Below, in pieces: positions 28,243-36,333 of a stretch of 64,000 nucleotides of DNA. Source of the stretch: Candidatus Sysuiplasma jiujiangense (GTDB lineage: Archaea > Thermoplasmatota > Thermoplasmata > Sysuiplasmatales > Sysuiplasmataceae); assembly GCA_019721075.1 (NCBI GenBank), contig JAHEAD010000003.1:62001-126000 (forward strand), in the 5' to 3' direction. Each line of letters opens with the position of its first letter. The stretch's first letter is position 1. A program made the position numbers and the translations under genes. A model generated the notes under the pieces. The model was given only the letters and a program-made list of their open reading frames with translations, had not been told where the DNA came from and did not search any database.

Positions 28243-29397
28243 ATGCCTGACGCCAGATACCTCAGCGAGCTTCAATCGCATGTCAGGAAAATACTTCCCG
28301 AATGCATAGAGCTCAGAAGGAAAATACACACCCGTCCTGAACTTTCATTGAAGGAGAATGATACAGCTGCGGCAATTTCAGCATTCCTGAGCGGACACGG
28401 CCTGAACCCTCACAGTTACGGGTTCCCGTCCGTTGTCTGCGATTCCGGCGACCCGCCGGTTATCGCGCTGAGAGCCGACATGGACGCCCTCCCCATCATT
28501 GAGAATTCCGGAGAGGAATTTTCGAGCAGGGTGGAAGGAGTTATGCATGCATGCGGTCATGATGCGCACTCTTCGATGCTGGCGGGAGCGGCTGCCGTCA
28601 TACACGACAGGAAGAGGGCTCATGCCAGGTTCCTTTTCCAGCCGGCGGAGGAAATTGGAAGGGGTGCGAAGATGATGATTGAGGCGGGAGCACTCGAAGG
28701 AGTGGAAAGGGTTTTCGGTCTGCATGTATGGCCATCGCTTGATACCGGAACTGTTGCAATCCTGGACGGCCCGGCAATGGCCGCACCGGACGAGTTCTCA
28801 ATTACAGTCAGGGGCGCGGGAGGGCATGGCGCATATCCCCATCTCGCGAAGGACACGATACTTGCATCCTCATCCATCATAGACAGCGTTAACTGGCTTG
28901 TTTCCAGGACACTGGATCCGCTGCAGAGCGGGGTGGTATCGTTCGGCGAAATAAAGGGAGGAAATGCAGCAAACGTCATACCTTCCGAGGTTGTGATGAA
29001 AGGGACGATGAGAAGTTTTTCAGAGGATGTCAGGAAAAGGCTTTATGAGGGTATGAAGAGAGCCTGTTCGGCAGCGGAGACAAATTTTGGAGTGAGCGCA
29101 GAAATCAAATTGCTGAACAGCGGACCGGCTGTGATAAACGACCGTGAATTCGCAGAAAAATGCAGAACTCTTGCCGGCGGATTCATGGGCAATGCAGCCT
29201 GCAGTCCCACCATGGGCAGCGAGGACTTTGCATACTATCTCAAAAAAGTGAAGGGGGCATTCGCATTTCTGGGCACCGGAGGGGACTTATCGACAAGGGC
29301 TTCCAAGCACAGTGCTGTCTTCCGTTTCGATGAGAATGCCATGTTCTATGGCATCATGCTGGAGGTAATCATTGCAGAGAACTGGAACAGTCCATAG
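28243..29397 (+). CDS. M20-family metallopeptidase / amidohydrolase (hippurate-hydrolase-like)
   Basis: This is a 384-residue di-zinc hydrolase of the M20D group, which deacylates N-acyl amino acids. The zinc motifs are HACGHDAHSSML (about 102-113), PAEEIGRGAKMM (about 134-145) and GLHVWP (about 162-167), with the late SEDFAYYL motif near 325-332 and the dimerisation domain between. The N-terminus has the typical IELRRKIHTRPELS sequence. Start ATG 28243 follows the regulator by 72 bp. The physiological substrate is not evident. It may be co-transcribed with the acetyltransferase gene that follows within about 70 bp, or overlaps it if that gene starts earlier. Confidence 0.92.
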   Translation: MPDARYLSELQSHVRKILPECIELRRKIHTRPELSLKENDTAAAISAFLSGHGLNPHSYGFPSVVCDSGDPPVIALRADMDALPIIENSGEEFSSRVEGVMHACGHDAHSSMLAGAAAVIHDRKRAHARFLFQPAEEIGRGAKMMIEAGALEGVERVFGLHVWPSLDTGTVAILDGPAMAAPDEFSITVRGAGGHGAYPHLAKDTILASSSIIDSVNWLVSRTLDPLQSGVVSFGEIKGGNAANVIPSEVVMKGTMRSFSEDVRKRLYEGMKRACSAAETNFGVSAEIKLLNSGPAVINDREFAEKCRTLAGGFMGNAACSPTMGSEDFAYYLKKVKGAFAFLGTGGDLSTRASKHSAVFRFDENAMFYGIMLEVIIAENWNSP

Positions 29398-29468
29398 AAC
29401 TGAGATGCACGAAACCCACTGGAGATGATCTGCTGGTCGAAATATGTGAAATAAACGATCCGGAAAAA

Positions 29469-30260
29469 ATGAAGGAGGTATTAGCCGTTGCTGAAAGCGC
29501 CTGGGGAATGGAGGAGCCGGAGTCGTTTGTAGGAGATCTGCTGAATGCAGTCAGATACCACGGCGGACTCGTTCTTGGTGCGTACGATGGCGCAGAACTC
29601 GTCGGCTTCCTCTTCGGGATAATAGGAAGGGCCGGGGACAGGTATTACGTTTATTCACACATGACTGGTGTCATAGAGCAAAAGAAATATTCAGGCATTG
29701 GCCGCAGACTTAAACTGAGGCAGAGGGAGTGGGCCAGAGAGCATGGTTATGAGCTGGTCGCATGGACTTTTGATCCCCTGATGAGCCTTAACGGCAATTT
29801 CAATATCAGAAAACTGGGCGCAATAAGCAGAACATATCTTGTGAACTTCTACGGGACGATGACCGACAGGCTGAACGCAGGCATTGAAACAGACAGACTC
29901 ATAGCCGAATGGTGGACAGGCGAAGAAAGAGAATCGGAAACATTCAGGCCGGAAGATTACGAGACTTTAACCGAAACCAGGATTGGAAGAAGCGGGATGA
30001 GGGAGATTGCCTCGGTGCACGAGCCGGCCGGCGACAGGGTGACTGTCGAAATACCCTATGACTTTGTGCGATTGAAACAAGAAAAGATGGATGCGGCAAT
30101 CAGATGGAGGATGGAGACAAGAAAATTATTCAGAGAGCTGTTCAGCGGCGGTTATGTCGTGACATCGTTTGTGTCGGAGGGCGGGAGGAGCTATTATCTG
30201 CTCGACAGAAAATATCCGATGCCGCCTGCGTGGAAGGATCGCGTCTTCAAACAGGAGTGA
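29469..30260 (+). CDS. GNAT-superfamily acetyltransferase (COG3375-like)
   Basis: This is a 263-residue protein with an N-terminal GNAT domain: AWGMEEPESFVGDLLNAVRY, GGLVLGAYDGAELVGFLFG (about 29-47), HMTGVIEQKKYSGIGRRLKL with acetyl-CoA motif A (about 61-79), and a WTFDPLMSLNGNFNIRKLGA segment. These are characteristic of the COG3375 group of predicted acetyltransferases. ATG 29469 is the first standard start, but the frame is open back to 29334 and upstream codons encode a convincing first strand (DDLLVEICEIND). This raises the possibility of a CTG start at 29400, 29430 or 29433. The function is unknown beyond acyl transfer. Confidence 0.85.
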   Translation: MKEVLAVAESAWGMEEPESFVGDLLNAVRYHGGLVLGAYDGAELVGFLFGIIGRAGDRYYVYSHMTGVIEQKKYSGIGRRLKLRQREWAREHGYELVAWTFDPLMSLNGNFNIRKLGAISRTYLVNFYGTMTDRLNAGIETDRLIAEWWTGEERESETFRPEDYETLTETRIGRSGMREIASVHEPAGDRVTVEIPYDFVRLKQEKMDAAIRWRMETRKLFRELFSGGYVVTSFVSEGGRSYYLLDRKYPMPPAWKDRVFKQE

Positions 30261-30278
30261 GCGGTGCCGGGGAGCATG

Positions 30279-30367
30279 TGCCGCAGACCGGATTTGAACC
30301 GGCGACTTTGAGATTTCCGTGTTGAAACACTTCAGTCTCACACTCTCCCAGGCTGAGTTACTGCGGC
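30279..30367 (-). tRNA. tRNA-Phe (GAA) with an intron in the anticodon loop
   Basis: The minus strand folds as a complete tRNA. The acceptor stem GCCGCAG pairs with CTGCGGC, with discriminator A. The D arm is ACTC/GAGT, the anticodon stem TGAGA/TCTCA, and the T arm GCCGG-TTCAAAT-CCGGT. The anticodon loop is 22 nt instead of 7. Removing 15 nt at the canonical 37/38 site leaves CTGAAGA, the normal Phe loop with GAA anticodon. CCA is not encoded. A TATA element lies about 30 bp upstream. It converges on the acetyltransferase gene. Confidence 0.93.
30315..30329 (-). other. 15-nt archaeal tRNA intron (position 37/38)
   Basis: The intron sits directly after G37 of tRNA-Phe and contains a small hairpin (TGTT/AACA). 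Intron bases CGG can pair with exon CUG, so a relaxed bulge-helix-bulge with AAG and AAA bulges can be drawn. This is what the archaeal splicing endonuclease cuts. The exact boundary could shift by one base. Confidence 0.75.
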
Positions 30368-30390
30368 GCGTCGAGAAGGTAAACGCTGCC

Positions 30391-30406
30391 ATTATTTAAT
30401 TTAAAT
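30391..30406 (-). promoter_or_regulatory. TATA region of the tRNA-Phe gene
   Basis: On the minus strand, ATTTAAATTAAATAAT lies 24-39 bp upstream of the tRNA 5' end, the expected distance for an archaeal TATA box. Confidence 0.65.
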
Positions 30407-30584
30407 TGCGCGATGACCTGCAGGACGCACATGAATTATGCGACAGATCATCTCAGCACAGGCGACTCGCTTTCTGGAAATACATTCGGAAATCATCTGT
30501 TTCACAGGCCATTCCTTTGCAGCTAAAGGGGAAAGCTAAATCTGCCATTGCCATCGGAATGATGAAAAAATGCAAAAATTAAGC

Positions 30585-30602
30585 CTCAGATTTTAATCTG
30601 AG
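30585..30602. terminator. Perfect 18-bp palindrome downstream of the SSB gene
   Basis: CTCAGATT-TT-AATCTGAG is a perfect inverted repeat 65 bp beyond the SSB stop. A run of A on the plus strand (30565-30570) would be U in the SSB transcript just past it, so this could act as a terminator or RNA-stability hairpin. The remaining bases between the tRNA promoter and the SSB gene (30407-30666) show no gene. Confidence 0.45.
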
Positions 30603-30666
30603 ACGATAAAATTAAAGGATTTGGTAGCCGCATATGCAGCAAAGTCAAAACCTGCGGGTCAGTTAT

Positions 30667-31116
30667 TCAGTATCTGTCTCTGTCGTCCCGCCTGCCGCCA
30701 CCGCCGCCGCCAAATGACCTGCGCCTGTTGTTGAACGGGCGCCTTTCCGGCTGCTCGTATTCCTTGTCGCTTACGTTTACACCGGTGCTCGGGTCAGCTA
30801 TGTCCACTTCGCTCTTCGCTATCTTTCCGTACTTCCCAACGTTTACTCTTATGTGTCCTTTTACAAGCGATACGTATCCATTTTCAATCTGGATCGTTTC
30901 GCCCTCAGAGACTGTTCCAATCTGATCCTGCCAAAGGCTTAGGACCACGCTACCGGACTCGTCTGCTATAGGCACTTCAGCGACCTTTCTCGAAGGTCCA
31001 AACTTGGAGGGAATCTCTTTCGGCTCCCCCACTGAGAGTACTTTTGCTATCACATTGACGCTCTTTGATTCGGGCGTCAAATCGGCTATTTTTGTCAATT
31101 CCTTGCTCTGTTCCAT
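30667..31116 (-). CDS. Single-stranded DNA-binding protein, OB fold with Arg/Gly-rich tail
   Basis: This is a 149-residue archaeal SSB/RPA-like protein that protects ssDNA during replication and repair. One OB fold spans about residues 10-110 (VNVIAKVLSVGEPKEI, VPIADESGSVVLSLWQDQI, GYVSLVKGHIRVNVGKYGKI), the pattern of archaeal single-OB SSBs. The C-terminal tail is disordered and basic (RRPFNNRRRSFGGGGGG RRDDRDRY), comparable to RGG-type tails, and could bind nucleic acid or partners. The ATG follows AAGGAAGA by about 7 bp, and a TATA element lies about 65-75 bp upstream. It is a single-gene unit. Confidence 0.9.
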   Translation of the reverse strand: MEQSKELTKIADLTPESKSVNVIAKVLSVGEPKEIPSKFGPSRKVAEVPIADESGSVVLSLWQDQIGTVSEGETIQIENGYVSLVKGHIRVNVGKYGKIAKSEVDIADPSTGVNVSDKEYEQPERRPFNNRRRSFGGGGGGRRDDRDRY

Positions 31117-31180
31117 CTATATTCTTCCTTGTTTACGCTTTTTGTCCCCTTATTCGGAGACTAACATTCAATTTACGGTG

Positions 31181-31191
31181 CTTTATTTAAA
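31181..31191 (-). promoter_or_regulatory. TATA box of the SSB gene
   Basis: CTTTAAATAAAG on the minus strand lies about 65-75 bp before the SSB start, predicting a leader of about 40 bases that contains its Shine-Dalgarno site. Confidence 0.5.
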
Positions 31192-31785
31192 GTATCGCTT
31201 CGCAGGGGAGCAAAACAAAAGATACTTTATAACGTGCTATTACAGCTCAATAATGAACATTTATGGCGAATGCACATTCAGAACAGCCGAATTCGAGGCA
31301 GCGGAAGCGTTTCGCAAACTTACGAAAAACGAAATTAAACAACTGTTTTGCAACGCGTGTTAATGTAGTTCCCTTCCGGACACTGTTATTTCAGCCCATG
31401 TCTTGCAGGCCATGTCCGTATCCGGTTAATGCCTGATTTCTACAGCTACATACAGCTATGTTCATGGAAGTGATGTCCGCGGGGAGAGGTCAATGCCTCA
31501 AAACATGATCGGCAACGGTGTACCGGCTGCACGCTGCAAAGCTGGATGACACTCCCTTCAGGGAGTACATATGCCGGATGACATTCAAATGCCAATTTAC
31601 GATAATCATGGGTTTGGACGGAAATCAGAAATTAAGCAGACCCTGTCGATGGCCAAATGGATTTATAAGCGGGGACATGTCTATGACAATATACTGCCGC
31701 AGGAAAAAGGAAGACAGATGCCGGTAATCGTGCACTCTGACGGTTGCCGGAGTCTGCTTCAATTTCAAAGGCGGAGGGATATTTC
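31192..31785. other. Intergenic stretch without a supported gene
   Basis: This about 590-bp stretch lies between the SSB promoter and the gene at 31786. Several short frames exist, but none has a recognisable family or good start signal. It has TATA-like sequences near 31230 (ACTTTATAACG) and a small perfect hairpin at 31551-31566 (ACTCCC-TTCA-GGGAGT). An uncharacterised small RNA or leader is possible but unsupported. Confidence 0.5.
31773..31778 (+). promoter_or_regulatory. Shine-Dalgarno site that fixes the 31786 start
   Basis: GGAGGG lies 7 bp before ATG 31786. The in-frame start 14 codons earlier (31744) would include this site and adds a segment unlike the rest, so ATG 31786 is preferred. 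Confidence 0.6.
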
Positions 31786-32226
31786 ATGTTGGGAATAAAG
31801 GGCTGGGAAGTCAATACACTTGAAGCAAAGAGATTTTCTCAGCTTGGTGAAAAGATGGTAAATGTCAGGATAGACCACAACAGTACCGTGACGGCGATGA
31901 ATGCAGTAAGCAACACGGATGTCTCAATCGAATTCCGTTTTACAGCCAATTATACCGGAATGGGCTTCATCAAAATCGAAGGCAAGATAACAGTCAGCGA
32001 TGATTCCAGATCACCGGAATCGGTCGTGAAGGAATGGAGACAGACGGGCAACATGCCGACAGACTTTGCCAATGCTGTCCATAATGCGGTCATGGCCAAC
32101 TGCATCCCCACAGCGCTGCTGGTATCAAGGGATTTGCAGTTGCCGCCGCCTGTTCCGCTGCCGCAGGTTGACGTGGGACAGCAGAAACAGGGAAACAAGT
32201 CGGTCAAGGGGATGGAAGTGGCATAA
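31786..32226 (+). CDS. Conserved-looking archaeal protein of unknown function
   Basis: This is a 146-residue soluble protein I do not recognise. It shows a series of amphipathic strands (KMVNVRIDHNSTVTAMN, DVSIEFRFTANYTGMGFIKI, EGKITVSDD), then a helical segment (PESVVKEWRQTGNMPTDFAN, with following residues to about 118) and a Pro/Gln-rich tail (LPPPVPLPQVDVGQQKQ). The strand pattern with a long closing helix is reminiscent of SecB-like folds, but this is a weak impression. The start is set by GGAGGG 7 bp upstream. It converges on the zinc ribbon-coiled coil-ATPase gene, whose stop is 11 bp away. Confidence 0.6.
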   Translation: MLGIKGWEVNTLEAKRFSQLGEKMVNVRIDHNSTVTAMNAVSNTDVSIEFRFTANYTGMGFIKIEGKITVSDDSRSPESVVKEWRQTGNMPTDFANAVHNAVMANCIPTALLVSRDLQLPPPVPLPQVDVGQQKQGNKSVKGMEVA

Positions 32227-32237
32227 ACAGAAGGCGC

Positions 32238-33884
32238 TTATTTAATGTGGCCCAGAGTAAAGGACCCTATCGTCAGTGAGCGCTTTGAAGCCGTGTATTT
32301 TATCTTATCCCTTGTCTGTGTTTCGCATATACCCTGAATTGAGATGAAGTTGTTCTGCCCGTCCGTCATGAATTCCATGACACCGTCCATTATCGAACTG
32401 ATTATCTGGACATCCTGATCGTTCATTATCCCCTTCTCCACACTGTACATACCGACGCTTCTGTCCTTCTTCCTCTTTGCGACGAAAGGCCTCATCAGCC
32501 TGAAAATGCTCCTGACGTCGTAGCTCGCACTCAGGCTCGAAATTGATCTGAAAACAAGACGGTAGCTCTTCTTCTCGACAATGTCGTTTATCGTCTTGAG
32601 GTGCTCCTCGACCATTGTGTTTATGCGCTCAATATCGGCACCATTCTCCAGGTATGCGGCGTTCTTGACTGATGTATTGTCTCCGATGGAACGGGAATAT
32701 GCATCTATGTAGAAAACCAGACCGAGTTCCTCATACTGGTCGTAGCCATTGATAACAACAGACATCTCCTCCCTTATCTCTGCAACTGTCTTGTCTGTTG
32801 TCACCCAGATCAGCGGTATTCCCTTCCTGAGTCCCTCAGCGGCAAAGGAGTTCATCGCAATTTCCTTCCCGACGAATGACGGACCGAAGATGATAACCTG
32901 GGCGCTTACCGGCAACCCGCCAAGGAGCAGATCGTCCAGACGCGGAGTTCCTGTCTTGACCTTCTCCTGCCTCAATTCGGAAACTGCAAGTTCCTCCATC
33001 GCCACGATCTCCTTTCCTATGAGAGCGTTTTCCCGGTTCCTGATTTCTGCTTCCTTCTGGGAAAGATATTTTTCCGTGGCCCTCAGTTTTTCTTCCTTTT
33101 CTTTTATCTGCTCTCTGAGATCCTCAAGGGCCTTCTTCAATTCCACCTCCTTCATCGAGCCGAGCTGCTGCTTCTTTATTTCTATCTGCCTCAATTGCTC
33201 CTTCATCAGCTCCTCCCGGTGCTGCAGATCCACCTCATGCCTGTTGAATTCTTCCTCCTTGAAGCGCAGCTTTTCCTCGAGTTCCCTGGATTTTTCATCC
33301 TTGAACTTCATTTCGTTTCTCAATTCGTCAATGGTCTTCTCGTAGTCCTTCAGTTTATTTTCATAAACAACCCTGTCTCTGACGAGTTCCTTGACTTTAT
33401 CCTCGAGATTACCAGAACCCATGACAGATACTGCTTCTATCGCCTTTATTTCAGTCCTCAGACTGTTCACTGTCGATTCGGCCTCTGAAAGTTTCTTCCG
33501 GAGCTGAATAACTTCGCTTTCATCCACGGAATTGGGCAAGTCGGCAGTTGACTCATTCTTATGTTCTGTTTGCGTACCTTCGGATGCCGGAGTAGCCGGA
33601 GTGCCGGTTTCATCTTCGACAACTGAAACAAAGTGTTCCGAATTGCCCGAGAGCCACTGCAGTATGGGTTCGAGATCCTCCTCGCCGTTTTCAGTGACAG
33701 TGGGAGGGTACACTCCAAAACTCGCACTATCATCTCCATTCCGGTGAAATGAGGAATCGCCCAGTGGCCCGCCCGTGCTGATGGAGACTCTATTGCCGCA
33801 GTACGTGCAGGAGCCTGACTGATCGAGCTCATTGCCGCATACGCTGCACTTTCCACGTGTCTGCAGACCGCCTTCTCCGTTCAA
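32238..33884 (-). CDS. Zinc ribbon - coiled coil - RecA/KaiC-like ATPase fusion protein
   Basis: This is a 548-residue soluble protein with three parts. Residues about 10-33 form a zinc ribbon (KCSVCGNE..SCTYCGNR). Residues about 120-310 form a long coiled coil (many E/K/L heptads, e.g. KEVELKKALEDLREQIKEKE). Residues about 315-548 form a RecA/KaiC-like domain starting TGTPRLDDLLLGGLP. The Walker A is degenerate (GPSFVGKEIAM), so ATP binding may be altered. The domain set equals that of the separate adjacent proteins at 6978 and 7883. The start is TTG 33884; no ATG precedes the zinc ribbon. Function is unknown; a structural or regulatory ATPase role is inferred. Confidence 0.78.
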   Translation of the reverse strand: MNGEGGLQTRGKCSVCGNELDQSGSCTYCGNRVSISTGGPLGDSSFHRNGDDSASFGVYPPTVTENGEEDLEPILQWLSGNSEHFVSVVEDETGTPATPASEGTQTEHKNESTADLPNSVDESEVIQLRKKLSEAESTVNSLRTEIKAIEAVSVMGSGNLEDKVKELVRDRVVYENKLKDYEKTIDELRNEMKFKDEKSRELEEKLRFKEEEFNRHEVDLQHREELMKEQLRQIEIKKQQLGSMKEVELKKALEDLREQIKEKEEKLRATEKYLSQKEAEIRNRENALIGKEIVAMEELAVSELRQEKVKTGTPRLDDLLLGGLPVSAQVIIFGPSFVGKEIAMNSFAAEGLRKGIPLIWVTTDKTVAEIREEMSVVINGYDQYEELGLVFYIDAYSRSIGDNTSVKNAAYLENGADIERINTMVEEHLKTINDIVEKKSYRLVFRSISSLSASYDVRSIFRLMRPFVAKRKKDRSVGMYSVEKGIMNDQDVQIISSIMDGVMEFMTDGQNNFISIQGICETQTRDKIKYTASKRSLTIGSFTLGHIK

Positions 33885-34268
33885 GAATATTCACTGGCAG
33901 AGGATTACCCGATAAGTCCGTATTTAACCGTTCGCTGTAAATTTTCAATAAAAGCATTATTGCATACTCAATAATCTGGACAGGCAATACGCATTCCCGC
34001 CCGGCCCTGACACTCCTGACAGCGTGTTTTTGTCTGAAAGGCCCTGCATGCCGCAGAAATTTGCCGATTGAAAAGAGCATGGATGATGTGGTTCAGGTCA
34101 TTGAGTGGCACCCGGATCCTGGAAACAATCAATACGCATCCAGTTCAGATTAACCGCCACTTCGGTATCCGGGGCGCTATGCAAACCAGGTATTGCATCC
34201 GGGCCCTGTCTAATCCTTCTGAGCCCTGGCCTGAAACAGCGTTAAACGGCAGGTGACGCCCGTCTCTC
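33885..34268. other. Intergenic stretch without a supported gene
   Basis: On the minus strand it holds a TATA-like TTAAATAC about 35-45 bp ahead of TTG 33884, the likely promoter of the fusion ATPase. The remainder (33960-34268) has no family-recognisable frame, no tRNA-like T-loop and no repeat that I could see. Confidence 0.5.
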
Positions 34269-35507
34269 TCACTTCGGTTTCCTGTAATCCATGATAGACT
34301 TTGGCATAGCAAAATCCTTCATATTCAGTTCCGTAGCGGTCTTCCAGTAGACGGTGGGGTATATGAGCTTCTTCATCGCAGAAGCCCTCTTCTTGTTCTG
34401 TATGACCGCGTCGAATATCTCGTGTATTACTTCATCCATGCTCTTTTCCCTTCTGAATCCCAGCGAAGGAAGTATTTTGTGTTCAACCTCGTAAATATGC
34501 TCCTCCTTCTCCACCCTCGGATTCTCAACGTACTCCATGCCCGCATCTATGCCGTATTCCCTGCCGATCTTCTGCACCTTTTCCGCCAGCTGGAGCGTAT
34601 CGTATATTTCATCTATCTGGTTGACCACCCTGTATTTTCCCTTCTCAGGCGGATTGTCCAGCAGAAGCGTGAGGCAGTTAACGCTGTCATAAAGGGAAAG
34701 GAAGCCACGCGTCTGCCTTCCCTTGCCGTATATGAGCAGCTTGTTGAGCAGGACCGACTGAACCACATACTTGTTTATCACGGTCCCCCATATCGAGTCG
34801 AAATCGAAGCGTGTGGCGAGTGCGTCGTTTGTGATCTCGTCGACCCTGGTGCCGAATACGACACCCTGCATCACGTCCGTTGCGGTTATGTCGTACACCC
34901 TGTTTGCCATTGCCACATTATACGTATCGAATATCTTGCTGAGGTGGTACCAGCTGCCTCCCATCCTCGGAAACATGAGCCTGGCTTTTTTCCCATTCCT
35001 TTCCAGCTCTATGTCCCCTTCTGTAATCTCTATTCCGGGTGTTCCGTACTCTCCCATGCTTCCCATCTTCAGCAGATGCGCATCAGGCACGTGCCTCACC
35101 ATTGAGAAAAGCACGTTGAGGTTTGTTGCTATGTTGTTCAGCTCGGTATAGAGCACATGCTCCTGATCCACCATACTGAAGGGCGCAGATCTCTGCTGTG
35201 CAAGGTGGACAATATTTTCCGGTTTATATTTCTCGATTATCCTGTCAACCGCCTTCGGGTCGCGTGCATCGGCCTCCACGAAGGTGATGTTCCTCTTCCC
35301 GGTCTCCTTCGTGTATGCTGAAAGCCTCTCCTTCATTGACCGTATGGGGACAAGGGTGTCGGACTTAACCGATTTGACCAGTTTCCTGGTGCACAGGTTG
35401 TCAACAATGATTATTCTGTCGTCCCTGCGAGCACCAAGATGAATCGCGAGGGGCCATCCGATATATCCGTCTCCACCAAATATAACAGTATTTGACGTAA
35501 TGAACAC
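34269..35507 (-). CDS. UDP-sulfoquinovose synthase-like NAD-dependent epimerase (SQD1/Agl3 type)
   Basis: This is a 412-residue extended SDR. It would convert UDP-glucose and sulfite to UDP-sulfoquinovose, a donor of sulfosugar for lipids in plants and for S-layer N-glycans in Sulfolobus (Agl3). The Rossmann motif FGGDGYIGWPLA is at about 9-20. MGSMGEYGTPGIEITEGDIE (about 148-167) carries the catalytic Thr, and YHLSKIFDTYNVA (about 187-199) carries the Tyr-Lys pair. MQGVVFGTRVDEI follows. These SQD1-specific stretches are longer than generic epimerase motifs. GmhA-like and glycosyltransferase genes in the window support a surface-glycan role. Sulfite specificity is inferred from family match. 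Confidence 0.85.
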   Translation of the reverse strand: MFITSNTVIFGGDGYIGWPLAIHLGARRDDRIIIVDNLCTRKLVKSVKSDTLVPIRSMKERLSAYTKETGKRNITFVEADARDPKAVDRIIEKYKPENIVHLAQQRSAPFSMVDQEHVLYTELNNIATNLNVLFSMVRHVPDAHLLKMGSMGEYGTPGIEITEGDIELERNGKKARLMFPRMGGSWYHLSKIFDTYNVAMANRVYDITATDVMQGVVFGTRVDEITNDALATRFDFDSIWGTVINKYVVQSVLLNKLLIYGKGRQTRGFLSLYDSVNCLTLLLDNPPEKGKYRVVNQIDEIYDTLQLAEKVQKIGREYGIDAGMEYVENPRVEKEEHIYEVEHKILPSLGFRREKSMDEVIHEIFDAVIQNKKRASAMKKLIYPTVYWKTATELNMKDFAMPKSIMDYRKPK

Positions 35508-35606
35508 CAGCCGGGATTAAATTCGACAGAATCATGGCACTAATAAACCTTTCCGGTGTCTGCGGCTCCGGCACTCATAAACGGATGAATTGAGGCAGTT
35601 CGTCTC

Positions 35607-35616
35607 ATTTTTATAC
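35607..35616 (+). promoter_or_regulatory. TATA box of the GmhA-like gene
   Basis: ATTTTTATAC lies about 30 bp before ATG 35646, with an AAGGAGTT ribosome site between (about 35634-35641). The two elements together support the chosen start. Confidence 0.6.
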
Positions 35617-35645
35617 TGACTTCACAATGACTTGAAGGAGTTAGG

Positions 35646-36218
35646 ATGACCGGAGAACTGGAAAGGGAAATTGCCGCGGAGATCGAAGAATCGCTCAATG
35701 TCCACAGAATGCTCCTATCCGTCACAAAGGAGATTGCACAGGCTGCGGCAATTTTAATCGGATCTTACAAATCCGGAGGCAGGATGGTCATTTTCGGCAA
35801 CGGCGGAAGTGCTGCCGACGCCCAGCATATTGCAGGCGAACTGGTAGGAAGATTCAAGAAAGAGAGGAGGGCCATCGACGCAATTGCACTCACAACCAAT
35901 ACGTCGATACTCACGGCAATTGCTAACGACTATTCATATGAGGAAATATTTGCCAGGCAGGTGGAGGCAAACTGCAGCAAAAATGACACGGCAGTCGGCA
36001 TTTCCACAAGCGGAAAATCAAAAAATGTACTAAAGGCGCTTGATTCGGCAAGGAAAATAGGATGCAGGACGATAGGTCTTGCAGGGGAGAACGGTTTCCC
36101 GGCTGGCAAAACCGATATCGACATAAAGGTACCGTCGAAGAATACCCAGCGGATACAGGAATGCCACATACTCATCGGCCACATACTGTCCGGGCTGGTG
36201 GAGGATGCGCTGGCATAA
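35646..36218 (+). CDS. gmhA: SIS-domain phosphoheptose isomerase (GmhA/DiaA type)
   Basis: This is a 190-residue SIS-domain protein. GmhA converts sedoheptulose-7-phosphate to D-glycero-manno-heptose-7-phosphate for heptose-containing surface sugars. The family signature is clear: FGNGGSAADAQHIAGELVGR (about 45-64), ALTTNTSILTAIANDYSYEE (about 79-98), VGISTSGKSKNVLKAL (about 117-132) and the late CHILIGHIL helix. The paralogous bacterial DiaA (a replication factor) is close in sequence and cannot be excluded, but the neighbouring sulfosugar enzyme favours a sugar role. ATG 35646 is supported by AAGGAGTT just upstream. No other heptose genes were seen in this window. Confidence 0.87.
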   Translation: MTGELEREIAAEIEESLNVHRMLLSVTKEIAQAAAILIGSYKSGGRMVIFGNGGSAADAQHIAGELVGRFKKERRAIDAIALTTNTSILTAIANDYSYEEIFARQVEANCSKNDTAVGISTSGKSKNVLKALDSARKIGCRTIGLAGENGFPAGKTDIDIKVPSKNTQRIQECHILIGHILSGLVEDALA

Positions 36219-36333
36219 GGGATTGCACTGAGCAGGGCCGTATGCGCAGGGGCAGGCAAGAACAGACACAAAAGATAATATCATCACAAATCAATTAATC
36301 TTACAGAGGCCGATACTTGAAGCTGGTGCAGGC

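Noticed and set aside
30585-30602. Palindrome read as a restriction-modification or recombination site
   Set aside because: A transcript hairpin downstream of SSB explains it better. There is no recombinase or repeat partner.
31551-31566. Small perfect hairpin (6-bp stem, 4-nt loop)
   Set aside because: Too short to call an RNA gene or terminator, and no T-tract follows it.
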